A DNA stretch of 64,000 bases from NCBI RefSeq assembly GCF_010894455.1, contig NZ_JAAIXY010000009.1, positions 1 to 64,000 on the forward strand. The letters run 5' to 3'. The translations under genes and the position numbers were made by a program. Below are positions 38,539-49,196 of the stretch, piece by piece. The stretch comes from Myxococcus eversor. Lineage in GTDB: Bacteria > Myxococcota > Myxococcia > Myxococcales > Myxococcaceae. Under the pieces are notes generated by a model. That model ran no database searches, was not told where the DNA came from, and worked only from the letters and a program-made list of their open reading frames with translations. The number at the start of each line of letters is the position of its first letter. Position 1 is the first letter of the stretch.

Positions 38539-40766
38539 TGCAGCACCTGGATGAGGGCGTAGGCGACTCCGCCCAGCAGGGCGAGGGCCATCACTGCGGC
38601 GTAGGCCTGGGCGTCGCCCGACTGGACGTAGCGCAGCGCGCTGCCCACTCGCGCCGTCACCCACGCCGTGCCGCGCACGGCCACGGTGTCGATGAGGAGC
38701 GCGTCCACCACGCGGAAGAGGATGAAGCTCATGAACTTCACCGGCCGGATGATGGCCAGTTCGTACAGCTCATCCACGTAGAACTTGTTCTGCGCCGTGC
38801 GGCGCACCGCCCGGGCGAAGGCCGGAGCCGGCTGGCCCGCGCGCGCCGGGAAGAAGCGCAGGTACAGGAAGCCCGCCAGCGCGCCGCCCGACACCGCCAC
38901 GAGCCACGCGAACACGTAGTCGCCCATGGCCGGGACGCTGGTGTCCAGCGCCACCGTCTTGCCCGTCGCGACGATGCGGTTCATCGACGCGAACACGGGG
39001 CTCAGGAAGTTCTCGAACACCGGCTGGGGCCGGCCGTCGCCCGGCGCCTTCATCAGCGGCCACGCGTACACGGCGGACACCACGCTGAGCACCGCGAGCA
39101 CCACCAGCGGCAGCGTCATCTGCCACGCGCTCTCGTGCGCGTGCGCCAGCTTGGCCTCCTTGGAACGCTGGCCCTCGAAGGTCAGCAGGTACACGCGCGT
39201 CATGTAGAACGCGGTGCAGGCGGCGATGAGCAGGCCCAGGTAGTAGACGGCGCTGGACACCCAGTGCAGCCCTTCCAGGTGGTTGTGGTGCACGCCGTGG
39301 AAGATGGCGTCCTTCGAGAAGAAGCCGGACAGGGGGATGATGCCGGTAATCGCCAGGGTGGCGACGAAGAAGGTGCCCCACGTCCACTTCATCTCGTGGC
39401 GCAGGCCGCCCAGCTTCTTGATGTCCGTCTCGTCCCCGTTGCCGTGCATCACGCTGCCGGCGCCCAGGAAGAGGCAGGCCTTGAAGAAGGCGTGGGTGAC
39501 GAGGTGGAGCACCGCCGCCCAGAACACGCCCATGCCCACGCCCATGAACATGATGCCCAACTGGGACACCGTGGAGTAGGCGAGCACCTTCTTGATGTCG
39601 TCCTGCGCGAAGGCGATGAGCGCCGCGAGCAGCGAGGTCAGCGCGCCGATGATGGCCACCGTGGCCATGGCCGTGGGGCTGAGCACCAGCAGCGCGGACA
39701 TGCGGCTGAACAGGTAGACGCCGGCGGTGACCATCGTCGCCGCGTGGATGAGGGCGGAGACGGGCGTCGGGCCCGCCATCGCGTCCGGCAGCCAGACGTA
39801 CAGCGGGAGCTGCGCGCTCTTTCCCGCCGCACCCAGGAGGAACAGCAGCATCGCCGCCGTCATCACCCCGCCGAACGTGTAGCCCTCCAGGGGCCCCGCC
39901 GCGATGGGGGTGGACAGCACGACCGCGCCGCCGCCGCCCTCGGGAATCGCCTCGGCCATCTTCTGCAGGCCCAGGAAGGTGACGGTGCCCTTCTCCTGCA
40001 GCGCGGCCGAGTAGCGCTGGCTGCTGCTGCCGGCCATCGTGTAATCGCGCTCGTTGGCCTGCTCGGTGAAGGCGCCCACCAGCAGCACCATCAGGAACGT
40101 GGCGATGAGGAACGCGAAGTCACCGATGCGGTTGGTGACGAACGCCTTGCGGCCCGCCCACGCCTTGGCCGGGTCCGTGTACCAGAAGCCGATGAGCAGG
40201 TAGCTGGCCATGCCCACGCCCTCCCAGCCCACGAAGAGCAGGACGAGGTTGTCGGCCAGCACCAGCGTCAGCATCGCCGCGACGAACAGGTTGAGGTACG
40301 CGAAGTACCGCCAGTAGGACTCGTCGTGCTCCATGTAGCTGGTGGAGTACAGGTGGATGAGGAACCCGACGCCGGTGATGACCAGCAGCAGGGTGCCCGA
40401 CAGGTGGTCCACCATCAGCCCGAAGTTCACCCGGAAGTCGCCCACGGCGAACCAGGTGCCGTAGTCGTGCGCCAGGGCGTAGCGGACGTAGTCGCGCTCC
40501 TGGCCGAACGGGTTCACGAAGAAGGACAGGAGCCGGCGGCTCTCCGGGTCCGTGTCGCTGGTGGCCCAGAAGGCCAGCACGCTCAGGACGAAGGCGCCGC
40601 CCACCGCGGAGCAGGCGACCAGATTCACGTTGGCCCGGCCCAGCATCTTGCCGAACACGCCGCAGATGAACGCGCCGAGCAGCGGCAGGGCGATGATGAG
40701 CCACAGCGAGGGCGCCAGGACGTCGGGAGCGACGGGCGCCGTCTGCAGGAATTGCGAGAGGTTCAT
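38535..40766 (-). CDS. nuoL: NADH-quinone oxidoreductase subunit L
   Basis: 743 residues, larger than E. coli NuoL (about 610). The core shows VGWEGVGMASYLLIGFWY, AGKSAQLPLYVWLPDAMAGPTPVSALIHAATMVTAGVYL and LAYSTVSQLGIMFMGVG, all typical. The C-terminus carries the long amphipathic lateral helix and extra transmembrane segments. The predicted helices hold the lysines of the antiporter-like proton channel. It is 22 bases downstream of nuoK. Confidence 0.96.
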   Translation of the reverse strand: MNLSQFLQTAPVAPDVLAPSLWLIIALPLLGAFICGVFGKMLGRANVNLVACSAVGGAFVLSVLAFWATSDTDPESRRLLSFFVNPFGQERDYVRYALAHDYGTWFAVGDFRVNFGLMVDHLSGTLLLVITGVGFLIHLYSTSYMEHDESYWRYFAYLNLFVAAMLTLVLADNLVLLFVGWEGVGMASYLLIGFWYTDPAKAWAGRKAFVTNRIGDFAFLIATFLMVLLVGAFTEQANERDYTMAGSSSQRYSAALQEKGTVTFLGLQKMAEAIPEGGGGAVVLSTPIAAGPLEGYTFGGVMTAAMLLFLLGAAGKSAQLPLYVWLPDAMAGPTPVSALIHAATMVTAGVYLFSRMSALLVLSPTAMATVAIIGALTSLLAALIAFAQDDIKKVLAYSTVSQLGIMFMGVGMGVFWAAVLHLVTHAFFKACLFLGAGSVMHGNGDETDIKKLGGLRHEMKWTWGTFFVATLAITGIIPLSGFFSKDAIFHGVHHNHLEGLHWVSSAVYYLGLLIAACTAFYMTRVYLLTFEGQRSKEAKLAHAHESAWQMTLPLVVLAVLSVVSAVYAWPLMKAPGDGRPQPVFENFLSPVFASMNRIVATGKTVALDTSVPAMGDYVFAWLVAVSGGALAGFLYLRFFPARAGQPAPAFARAVRRTAQNKFYVDELYELAIIRPVKFMSFILFRVVDALLIDTVAVRGTAWVTARVGSALRYVQSGDAQAYAAVMALALLGGVAYALIQVLQ

Positions 40767-40788
40767 GACAGGGCTCCTGGCGGGTCCG

Positions 40789-41091
40789 TCAGTGCTTCAT
40801 GGTCCGGATGTCTTCCACCAGGACGCTGCCTCGGCTCCGGAAGACGGCGATGACGATGGCGAGGCCAATGGCCGCCTCCGCCGCCGCGACGGCGATGACG
40901 AAGAAGGCGGAGACATGGCCAACGCTGTCTCCGTGCATTCGGGCGAACGCGAGGAACGTCAGGTTCGCGGCGTTGAGCATCAGCTCCACGCACATGAAGA
41001 TGACCAGCGCGTTGCGGCGCACCATCACGCCAAACATGCCCATGCAGAACAGGGCGGCGGCAAGCAGGAGGTAGTAGGAGATGGGGACCAT
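40789..41091 (-). CDS. nuoK: NADH-quinone oxidoreductase subunit K
   Basis: 100 residues with three helices, exactly the normal size from the ATG at 41091 (MVPISYYLLLAAALFCMGMFG). The glutamates important for proton coupling appear in CVELMLNAANLTFLAF and AAAEAAIGLAIVIAVFR. A longer frame upstream (to 41133) starts with non-hydrophobic residues and is not used. Confidence 0.94.
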   Translation of the reverse strand: MVPISYYLLLAAALFCMGMFGVMVRRNALVIFMCVELMLNAANLTFLAFARMHGDSVGHVSAFFVIAVAAAEAAIGLAIVIAVFRSRGSVLVEDIRTMKH

Positions 41092-41166
41092 GGGCCGATT
41101 CGGGGCCTCGCGGGCGACGACCTGCGCCGCCATCTAACACAGAAAGTTTGAGGGAGTCGGCAGCGA

Positions 41167-41672
41167 TCAGATTCGCGACTTGGCCACCACCACGGCGCCC
41201 ACCATGGCCACCAGCAGCAGCAGGCTCACCGCTTCGAAGGGCAAGAGCCACTGGGTGAAGACGACCTGACCCATCGTCGCCATGGTGCCGAAGGTCGCCT
41301 GCCCCTCCACGCCCAGGGACGGCGGCGGCCCGCCCGGCAGCTTCGACAGGGCGATGCCCAGCACCGCCAGCAGGCCCAGCGTCGCGGCGCCACCGACGAT
41401 TCGCGCCAGCGTGGGCCGGCCACGCGAGGGGGACTCGCCGAGGTTGAGCAACATGATGACGAAGAGGAAGAGCACCATGATGGCGCCCGCGTAGACCATC
41501 ACCTGGAGCACCGCCACCGTGTGCGCCCAGAGCAGGACGTACAGGCCGGCCAGGAAGAAGAACGTGGAGACCAGGGCCATGGCGGAGTTGATGGGGCTCC
41601 GCGCGAAGATGACCGTCCCGGCCGACAGCAGCGTCAGGAGCGCGAACGCCCCGAAGAGGATGAGCTCGATGT

Positions 41673-41676
<4 letters not shown>
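41167..41676 (-). CDS. nuoJ: NADH-quinone oxidoreductase subunit J
   Basis: 169 residues, five helices. VSTFFFLAGLYVLLWAHTVAVLQVMVYAGAIMVLFLFVIMLLN is the conserved core with the pi-bulge helix. It precedes nuoK and overlaps the nuoF stop by four bases (ATGA), so in this operon a membrane subunit follows directly after the NADH-binding subunit. Confidence 0.94.
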
Positions 41677-43013
<1,337 letters not shown>

Positions 43014-43047
43014 GTGATGACGTCCTACCTGAGTAAAAGGGGTGGGC

Positions 43048-43536
43048 TCAGCTCAGCTTGGCCAGGATGGCGTCCAGCTTGGCGCGGGTGAGGCTCTCGT
43101 GATGATCCTCGTTGATCTGCAGGCACGGCGCCGTGCCGCAGGAGGCCAGGCACTCGGTCTCGCGCAAGGTGAACTTCTCGTTGGCTTCACCTGCCTTGAG
43201 GCCGAGCTTCTCCTCCAGGTAGGCGAGCATCTTCTCCGCTCCCCAGAGCGAGCAGGACAGGTTCGTGCAGACGTCGATGACGTACTTGCCCGGCTTCTTC
43301 AGGTGGTACATCACGTAGAAGCTGGCGACCTCGTAGGCGCGCTCCGGCGTGACTTCCAATTGCTTCGCGACCAGCCTCAGTCCTTCGGGCGGCAACCAGC
43401 CCTTGATCTCCTGGAGCACGCGCAGCGCCGGGAGCATGCCCGCGCTTTTGCGCTCAGGGGGGTAGTGGGAGATGATCTCCGCGATACCCGCGTCGAACTT
43501 CTTCTGCTCTTCAGGAGTGAACAGGGGCTCCGCCAT
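43048..43536 (-). CDS. nuoE: NADH-quinone oxidoreductase subunit E (2Fe-2S)
   Basis: 162 residues. The 2Fe-2S ligands are the cysteines in CTNLSCSLWGAE and ECLASCGTAPCLQI. The N-terminal helical part (ISHYPPERKSAGMLPALRVLQEIKGWLPPEGLRLVAKQL) is typical. It forms the NADH dehydrogenase module with NuoF and NuoG; NuoG is missing here. It is the first gene of the minus-strand nuo run, with the divergent PilZ-receiver gene about 105 bases away. Confidence 0.95.
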   Translation of the reverse strand: MAEPLFTPEEQKKFDAGIAEIISHYPPERKSAGMLPALRVLQEIKGWLPPEGLRLVAKQLEVTPERAYEVASFYVMYHLKKPGKYVIDVCTNLSCSLWGAEKMLAYLEEKLGLKAGEANEKFTLRETECLASCGTAPCLQINEDHHESLTRAKLDAILAKLS

Positions 43537-43641
43537 GGCGGGGGGCTACGTATTGCCCCCATGGCCGCGTTGTCAACATAAACCCTCGACGGTACACTGG
43601 GCCGCCATCAGCAAATTGCCGAGCGATTCCAACCCCTTGTC

Positions 43642-44391
43642 ATGACCCCGGGCCCAGAGAACAAGCGCCAGCACCCCCGGATCCCGGCCGTGCTGAAGGT
43701 GGAGTACGCGGACGGACGCCAGGCGCGTGACGTCACGGAGAACCTGTCCCATTCGGGGCTGTTCGTGCAGACCGAGCAGGCCTTCACGCTCGGAGAGGAT
43801 GTCCGGCTCGCACTTTCTTTCCCGGGACTGCTGGATCCGGTAGAAGTCAGCGGCATCGTGGCCTGGGTCAGGCCGGCGAGCTTCGATCAGCCCGGAGGTG
43901 TCGGCGTCCGAGTGGAGCGCGCAGAAGACCGGCGGAGACTGGGTGACATCTTGAGTGCGGCAGGTCCAGACAGCCAGGAGTCCACCGGCGAGCACGAGGG
44001 GTACCGCGTGCTCATCGTCGAGGACAACCCGCACATCATCGAGATGTACAGCTACGTCTTGAAGAAGCTGGCCAGCGGGGAGCTGCACGGAAAGGTGCCC
44101 CTGGAGGTCCACTTCGCGCCGGACGGCCACCACGCGCTCCTGATGCTGCGCGAGGGCCGCTTCAGCCTCGTCATGACGGACCTGTACATGCCGGTGATGG
44201 ACGGCTTCGCCCTGGTGGAGCGCATCCGCGAGGAGGAAGCGCTCCGGGCCATCCCCGTCATCGCCATCTCCGCGGGCGGCAAGGAGGCGCAGGACCGCGC
44301 CCTTCAGCTCGGCGTCGACATCTACCTGCGCAAGCCGGTGAAGTTCGTCGAAGTGCTGGAGACGGTGAAGCAGCTCCTGCGCATCAAGTAG
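43642..44391 (+). CDS. PilZ-domain/receiver fusion protein
   Basis: 249 residues. The N-terminal PilZ-type domain starts KRQHPRIPAVLKVEYADG and includes the NLSHSGLFVQTEQAF segment, which matches the (D/N)xSxxG half of a c-di-GMP site; the RxxxR half may be RQHPR. From about residue 118 a receiver domain follows with VLIVEDNPHIIEMY, phospho-acceptor Asp in LVMTDLYMPVMDG and IYLRKPV. Such PilZ-receiver proteins are common in myxobacteria and link c-di-GMP and phosphorelay inputs. There is no output domain. It is divergent from nuoE. Confidence 0.87.
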   Translation: MTPGPENKRQHPRIPAVLKVEYADGRQARDVTENLSHSGLFVQTEQAFTLGEDVRLALSFPGLLDPVEVSGIVAWVRPASFDQPGGVGVRVERAEDRRRLGDILSAAGPDSQESTGEHEGYRVLIVEDNPHIIEMYSYVLKKLASGELHGKVPLEVHFAPDGHHALLMLREGRFSLVMTDLYMPVMDGFALVERIREEEALRAIPVIAISAGGKEAQDRALQLGVDIYLRKPVKFVEVLETVKQLLRIK

Positions 44392-44458
44392 CCACCCCCC
44401 GGGTTCTGGCAGTCCCACGTTGAGTGGGGGCGGGGGGACGTCGTAGAGTCCCCCACCC

Positions 44459-46015
44459 ATGCCGAAGGCCGCCATCAACCGCGACGCCGTCAGTGGCGAG
44501 GCGCTGTTCATCCTCCGAAACCTGAGGGAGAACGGCCGACTTGGACGCTCGAACAAGCTGGCCGATGTGAAGGCCGCTCTCGAACCGTCCGTCTCGCTCG
44601 AGTTCGACAACTACTTCTTCTTCCTCCGCAAGTTCCACTACATCGCCATGGACCGCGAGGCCCAGCTCAAGCTCACCGAGCAGGGCGAGCGTGTGGCGGG
44701 CGGGGAACTGGGGGACAAGTTCTCCACGGAGGTGGGCGAGTTCTTCGCCGAGCAGCTCGCCTCCGCGGAGGATGAGCCGCCGGTAGCCCAGGGCACCGAG
44801 GAGCCCATGCAGCTGCCGCCGCCGCCGCCGGAGCTGCTGCTGGACGAGGCGGAGGTGGTGCCCACCGCGGCCACGCAAATCGCGCCGCCTCCCTCGCCGC
44901 CGTCCATGGCGCCCATGCGGGCCGCGCGCTCGGCCATGCCCGCGTTGGACCTGACCCCGCCGCCGTCGGCGCCCGCCGCCGTGGCCTCTCCCGTGGCGCT
45001 CATCACCCCCGCGATTGCCGAGCCTCGCCGCGAGACGTCCATCGGCCTGGCTCCCGCCGCTCCCGCGCCGCTGCCCCTCGCTCCTCCCGCGTCTTCCGCC
45101 TCCTCCATGCCCCCTCCCGCCGCCACCCCTGTCGCCGCCGCGCCCGTCGCCTCCAAGGGCACCGAGCTGGACCTGCGCTACCAGAAGTTCGACCCCATCG
45201 GCACGGGCCCGCTGGGCACCGTCTTCAAGGGCCGCTTCACGGCGCTCGGGCTGGACATCTGCCTGAAGGAGCTCAAGGACATCTTCGGCTACTTCTCCTT
45301 CCTGCAGCGCGGGGAGGTGCTCAAGCGGCTGAAGAAGGAGCTGTGCGCGCAGGCCCAGGTTCGCCACCCCGGCATCGTCCAGGTGGTGGACCAGAACGTG
45401 GAGGCGAGCCGGCCGTACTTCGTGCTGGAGCTGATGAACGGCAGCCTGAAGGAGCGGCTGGAGGCGGGCGGTGGCAGCGGCGTGCCGGTGCCCTTCGCGC
45501 TGCGCACCTTCCTGCAGATGGCCTACGGTCTGCGCGCCGCGCACGCCACGGGCCTGACGCACCACAACCTCAAGCCGGAGAACGTCCTCTTCGACGCGTA
45601 CGGCAACGCGAAGCTCGCCGACTTCGGCCTGGGTCGCGTGGTGGAGGTGGACTCCACCAAGGGAATGCCCCAGGTCTTCGTGGGCACCGGTGGCATGCCC
45701 TACATGGCTCCGGAGCTGATGCACCGGGGCGCCAAGGAGCCGGGCCCGGCCGCGGACGTGTACGGGCTGGGCATCCTGCTCTACGAGATGCTCACCGGGC
45801 AGATTCCCGGCCGCCGCTCGGCCCTGCCGTCGGAGGTGAACGCCGAGGCGCCCAGCGGCCTGGACCAGCTCTTCGACAAGGCCACCCAGGACAAGCGCGA
45901 GCAGCGCTACCCGGACGTGGATGCGATGCTCGAGGACTTCTACAAGGCCTTCCCGGACAAGGAGTTCCTCGTCCGGGGTGACCTCGTCCTCTCCTCGGAC
46001 GCGCCGCAGTCCTGA
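44459..46015 (+). CDS. Predicted Ser/Thr pseudokinase with N-terminal domain and Pro/Ala linker
   Basis: 518 residues. An N-terminal about 100-residue soluble domain (NRDAVSGEALFILRNLRENGRLG...YFFFLRKFHYIAMD) is followed by a 130-residue Pro/Ala-rich linker and a protein-kinase fold. The nucleotide loop is IGTGPLGTVFKG, the beta-3 Lys is about 270 in ICLKEL, and the DFG is ADFGLGR (Asp about 388). But the catalytic loop reads HHNLKPEN, with Asn about 370 in place of the essential Asp. A catalytically weak or dead kinase acting as a scaffold is likely. It has no membrane anchor. Confidence 0.85.
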   Translation: MPKAAINRDAVSGEALFILRNLRENGRLGRSNKLADVKAALEPSVSLEFDNYFFFLRKFHYIAMDREAQLKLTEQGERVAGGELGDKFSTEVGEFFAEQLASAEDEPPVAQGTEEPMQLPPPPPELLLDEAEVVPTAATQIAPPPSPPSMAPMRAARSAMPALDLTPPPSAPAAVASPVALITPAIAEPRRETSIGLAPAAPAPLPLAPPASSASSMPPPAATPVAAAPVASKGTELDLRYQKFDPIGTGPLGTVFKGRFTALGLDICLKELKDIFGYFSFLQRGEVLKRLKKELCAQAQVRHPGIVQVVDQNVEASRPYFVLELMNGSLKERLEAGGGSGVPVPFALRTFLQMAYGLRAAHATGLTHHNLKPENVLFDAYGNAKLADFGLGRVVEVDSTKGMPQVFVGTGGMPYMAPELMHRGAKEPGPAADVYGLGILLYEMLTGQIPGRRSALPSEVNAEAPSGLDQLFDKATQDKREQRYPDVDAMLEDFYKAFPDKEFLVRGDLVLSSDAPQS

Positions 46016-46085
46016 TTCACTGGTGGGCGCGGGCCGCATCAGGCCCGCCCCGCCCGCGCGGCCGTCGTGGCATCGTCCGGGGGAC

Positions 46086-47276
46086 ATGACTCCGACCTCC
46101 TCCGGCTGCGTGCTCGTCACCGTCACGGGCAAGGACCATCCTGGCATCACCGCCCGCCTCACCGGCCTGCTCGCGGACGCGGGCGCCGAGCTGCTCGACG
46201 TGGAGCAGGTGGTGGTGCAGGGCCGCCTCACGCTCTGCCTGCTGGTGCGCCTGCCGGATGCGCGCGGCATCCCCAGCGCGCTGCTCTTCGCCGCCCGGGA
46301 GCTGGGCGTGGACCTGGACTTCCAGGCGGTGGAGTCGCCGGACTCGAATGCCACGGCGCCCGCCCGCTATGTCGTCACGGCGGTGGGCCGCGCGCTGGGA
46401 GCCCGTGAGCTGCACGCGCTGTCCTCGCACCTGGCGGGGCAGGGGGTGAACCTGGAGCGCATCGTCCGGCTGACGCACACGCACCTGGGCTCGGTGGAGC
46501 TGCACGTCACCCTGCCGGCGTCCGTGGAGCCGGAGGCGCTGAAGCGCTCGCTCCTGGCGCTGTCCATGCGCGACAACACCTTCGACGTGGCGCTGCAGCG
46601 CGAGAGCCTGTTTCGTCGCAGCAAGCGGATGGTGGTGATGGACATGGACTCCACGCTCATCCGCATCGAGGTCATCGACGAACTGGCGCGCGCGCACGGC
46701 GTGGGCGAGCAGGTGTCGCGCATCACCGAGCGCGCCATGCACGGAGAGATGGACTACGACGAGTCCCTGCGTCAGCGCGTGGCGCTGCTGGCGGGGCTGG
46801 ACGTGGCCGTGCTGCATCGGCTCGCGGCGAACCTGCCGCTGACGGAGGGCGCGGAGACACTGATGCGCGTGCTGCGCCGGCTGGGCTACCGCACCGCCGT
46901 CATCAGCGGAGGTTTCTCCGTGGCCGCCGAGGCGCTCAAGGCGCGCCTGGGAATCGACCACGCCTACTCGAACGTGCTGGAGGAGGAGGGCGGCAAGCTC
47001 ACCGGGCGCACGGTGGGGCCCATCGTCAACGCGCGCCGCAAGGCGGAGCTGCTGGAGCAGCTGGCGAAGCAGGAGGGCATCCTGCTGGAGCAGGTCATCG
47101 CCGTAGGGGATGGCGCCAACGACTTGCTGATGCTGGAGCGCGCGGGGCTGGGCATCGCCTTCCGCGCCAAGCCCCGGCTGCGCGAGGCGGCCGATACCTC
47201 CATCTCCGCTGGAGGCCTGGACGCCATCCTCTACCTCCTGGGACTGACCGGTCGCGAGCTCCAGGAAGCGGGCTGA
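46086..47276 (+). CDS. serB: Phosphoserine phosphatase with N-terminal ACT domains
   Basis: 396 residues. Two ACT-like modules occupy the first about 170 residues (VLVTVTGKDHPGITARLTGLLADAGAELLDVEQVVV; YVVTAVGRALGARELHALSSHLAGQGVNLERI). The HAD phosphatase begins at VVMDMDSTLIRIEVIDELA (nucleophile Asp about 186 and Asp 188) and has ISGGFSVAAEAL and VGDGANDLLMLERAG. It catalyses the last step of serine synthesis, with ACT domains for allosteric control. It stops three bases before the convergent MshEN-domain gene. Confidence 0.95.
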   Translation: MTPTSSGCVLVTVTGKDHPGITARLTGLLADAGAELLDVEQVVVQGRLTLCLLVRLPDARGIPSALLFAARELGVDLDFQAVESPDSNATAPARYVVTAVGRALGARELHALSSHLAGQGVNLERIVRLTHTHLGSVELHVTLPASVEPEALKRSLLALSMRDNTFDVALQRESLFRRSKRMVVMDMDSTLIRIEVIDELARAHGVGEQVSRITERAMHGEMDYDESLRQRVALLAGLDVAVLHRLAANLPLTEGAETLMRVLRRLGYRTAVISGGFSVAAEALKARLGIDHAYSNVLEEEGGKLTGRTVGPIVNARRKAELLEQLAKQEGILLEQVIAVGDGANDLLMLERAGLGIAFRAKPRLREAADTSISAGGLDAILYLLGLTGRELQEAG

Positions 47277-47279
47277 CAG

Positions 47280-48146
47280 CTAGAGCCGCATCTTCGCGGC
47301 CAGCTCCCGCTGCTGGAGCTTGCCCTTCTCCAGCAGCAGTTCCAGGAGGGCGCGCAGAATCTTGGAGCTCTTCTCCTGGTTCTGCTGGAGCGTCTGCAGC
47401 CGCTGCAGGTCCTCGTCCGTCCACTCGGAGGACGGGGCGCCGCCGGCCAGGATTTCATCCAGGATGTCCGCCGCGCTGGAGCCGCTCGCGACGGGCGGTG
47501 CGGGCTTCTCCGCGGCGCGGGGAGCGGGAGCGGTGGCGGGTGAGCCGGGCGCGACGATGTCGGCGATGCGCTTCACCACCGTGTTGCCGCTCATGTCCAC
47601 GACCTTGAACTCGTCCTCCTCCTGCTGCTCCTCGTCGATGGTGGAGGGCGTGTTGGTGGACTGGCTGCGCGACGGCGCGAAGCGGCTGCTCGCCACCGGC
47701 TCCTGGTTCCGGTAGTGCCGGAGGATGGCGTGCTCGATTTCGCGCTCGCCCGCCACCATGGGCACCACGCGAGCACGGCTGCGGGCCGCCACCTGGTCCA
47801 GCGTGGCCAGGTCCGTGGGGTCCGCCATCGCCAGCACCAGCGTCTTGCCGTTGTCCTTGAGCGACACGGGGAAGACGGCCTTCTGCTCGGCCATGCCCAC
47901 CTCCACGCGCGCCAGCGCTCCCGTGTCACGGCTGATGTTGCCCAGCTGCACGCGCTGCATCCCCAGGCCCTGGCAGATGGCCTCGGTGACGATATCCTCG
48001 CTGGCGAGCCCCAGGTCCGCCACCACGCGCGACAGCCTCCCGCCCCACTGGTCCAGGGTGGCCATGGCGCTGCGCAACTGGAGCTCGTCGATGACGCGCG
48101 CCTTGACGAGGATGTCACCGATACGATTGCGGGAAGGAGAAGCCAT
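47280..48146 (-). CDS. MshEN (type II secretion GspE N-terminal) domain protein
   Basis: 288 residues. The N-terminal domain RIGDILVKARVIDELQLRSAMATLDQWGGRLSRVVADLGLASEDIVTEAICQGLGMQRVQL has the repeated R-[LI]-G-x-x-L pattern of MshEN/T2SSE_N domains, which bind c-di-GMP in some ATPases, and is followed by LVLAMADPTDLATLDQVAARSRARVVPMVA. No GspE/PilB ATPase motor is attached. The second half is a low-complexity linker and a Gln/Glu-rich helix. A free-standing regulatory input domain is likely. The role is unknown. Confidence 0.8.
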   Translation of the reverse strand: MASPSRNRIGDILVKARVIDELQLRSAMATLDQWGGRLSRVVADLGLASEDIVTEAICQGLGMQRVQLGNISRDTGALARVEVGMAEQKAVFPVSLKDNGKTLVLAMADPTDLATLDQVAARSRARVVPMVAGEREIEHAILRHYRNQEPVASSRFAPSRSQSTNTPSTIDEEQQEEDEFKVVDMSGNTVVKRIADIVAPGSPATAPAPRAAEKPAPPVASGSSAADILDEILAGGAPSSEWTDEDLQRLQTLQQNQEKSSKILRALLELLLEKGKLQQRELAAKMRL

Positions 48147-48227
48147 GGCTCGGGAGTCTACCGTCTGAATGCGCGGACGATGAGTCCGCGACACAATCGC
48201 CCGCTTCGAGGGCGAGGAGGCACCACC

Positions 48228-48422
48228 ATGCAGCCCTTCGCGGAAGCCGCCATCCAGCAATGCCCCTATTGCGGCGAGGAGGTGGAGGTCGACGTGGACC
48301 CCATTGGCGCCAGCGCGGAGCACTACATCGAGGACTGCCCGGTGTGCTGCCACCCGTGGACGGTGCACGTGGCCCGCGATGAGGAGGCCGTCTCCGTGTC
48401 CCTGGGCCGCCAGGACGACTGA
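48228..48422 (+). CDS. CPxCG-type cysteine-rich zinc-ribbon protein
   Basis: 64 residues. Two zinc knuckles, CPYCGEEVEVDVDP and CPVCCHPWTVHV, fit the small CPXCG family of two-knuckle zinc ribbons. It is acidic, with no signal peptide. The ATG follows a GGCGAGGAGG site. The function of this family is not known. Confidence 0.82.
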   Translation: MQPFAEAAIQQCPYCGEEVEVDVDPIGASAEHYIEDCPVCCHPWTVHVARDEEAVSVSLGRQDD

Positions 48423-48667
48423 CTTGGGAGCTTGGCTGGAAGGCGCCTTCCGGGCCTTCTGGAGGGCGGGCAGGCGAGCCCACGAGGCCGGGCGCGGCGG
48501 TGCCGGGGGCGTTGCTTGACACGTCCCGGAGCATGGTTCTCTTGAGTCTTGTGAGGCGGCGCTGGAGTGGAGCCCCGATGGGGCCCCCGAGGCGACCGCC
48601 GACTACGACAACGTCTGTGATTCACACACCGTGCACCCACCCAGGGTGGCACGCACAGGAGAAGACC

Positions 48668-49120
48668 ATGCAGAACCGAAACCCGTTCAACTCCGCCGTG
48701 GTGATGAACCCCCTGATGCGCGACTTCGACGCGCTCTTCCGCGAGCTGGGCCAGCCCGGCCTGTTCCGTCAGTCCACGCGGCGCACCGAGCGCACCCCGG
48801 CGGCCGACATCCTCGAGTCCGAGGCGGGCGTGACGCTGCACCTCGACATCCCCGGCGTGGACGCGAAGGACATCCAGGTGACGGTGGAGCGCGACGTGCT
48901 CACCGTGAAGGCCGAACGCAAGGCGCAGCCGCTCGCCGAAGGCGTCAGCGTGCGTCGCCAGGAGCGAGGCCAGGGCAGCTTCACTCGCTCGTTCTCCCTG
49001 CCGGAGACCGTGGACGCCACCCAGGTGGAGGCGCGCTACGAGCAAGGCGTGCTGACGCTGACGCTGCCTCGGCGCGAGGAGTCCAAGCCTCGGGTCATCG
49101 AGGTCAAGGTCCAGAGCTGA
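48668..49120 (+). CDS. Hsp20-family small heat-shock protein
   Basis: 150 residues. The alpha-crystallin domain (TPAADILESEAGVTLHLDIPGVDAKDIQVTVERDVLTVKAERK; SFTRSFSLPETVDATQVEARYEQGVLTLTLPRREE) with the GVLTLTLP strand is clear. An N-terminal arm with RNPFNSAVVMNPLMRDFDALFRELG and a short C-terminus ending in VIEVKVQS complete it. It acts as an ATP-independent holdase. The 245-base upstream region includes TTGACA at 48516-48521 as a possible -35 and a GCCCC/GGGGC hairpin near 48571-48583. Confidence 0.93.
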   Translation: MQNRNPFNSAVVMNPLMRDFDALFRELGQPGLFRQSTRRTERTPAADILESEAGVTLHLDIPGVDAKDIQVTVERDVLTVKAERKAQPLAEGVSVRRQERGQGSFTRSFSLPETVDATQVEARYEQGVLTLTLPRREESKPRVIEVKVQS

Positions 49121-49196
49121 ACCGCGCGCACACCCCTCCTGGGAGGCCGCTGTCCGCCGAAAACGGCGCGGCTTCCTGCTGACTTCAACCCTGTCG

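Noticed and set aside
35848-40853. Very long plus-strand frames (904 and 771 residues) opposite nuoN, nuoM and nuoL
   Set aside because: Their composition is His/Arg/Gln/Glu-rich with no domain pattern; the opposite strand encodes clear complex I subunits.
48516-48544. Sigma-32 or sigma-70 promoter for hsp20
   Set aside because: TTGACA is present but no convincing -10 lies 16-18 bases downstream, so I did not list it as a feature.
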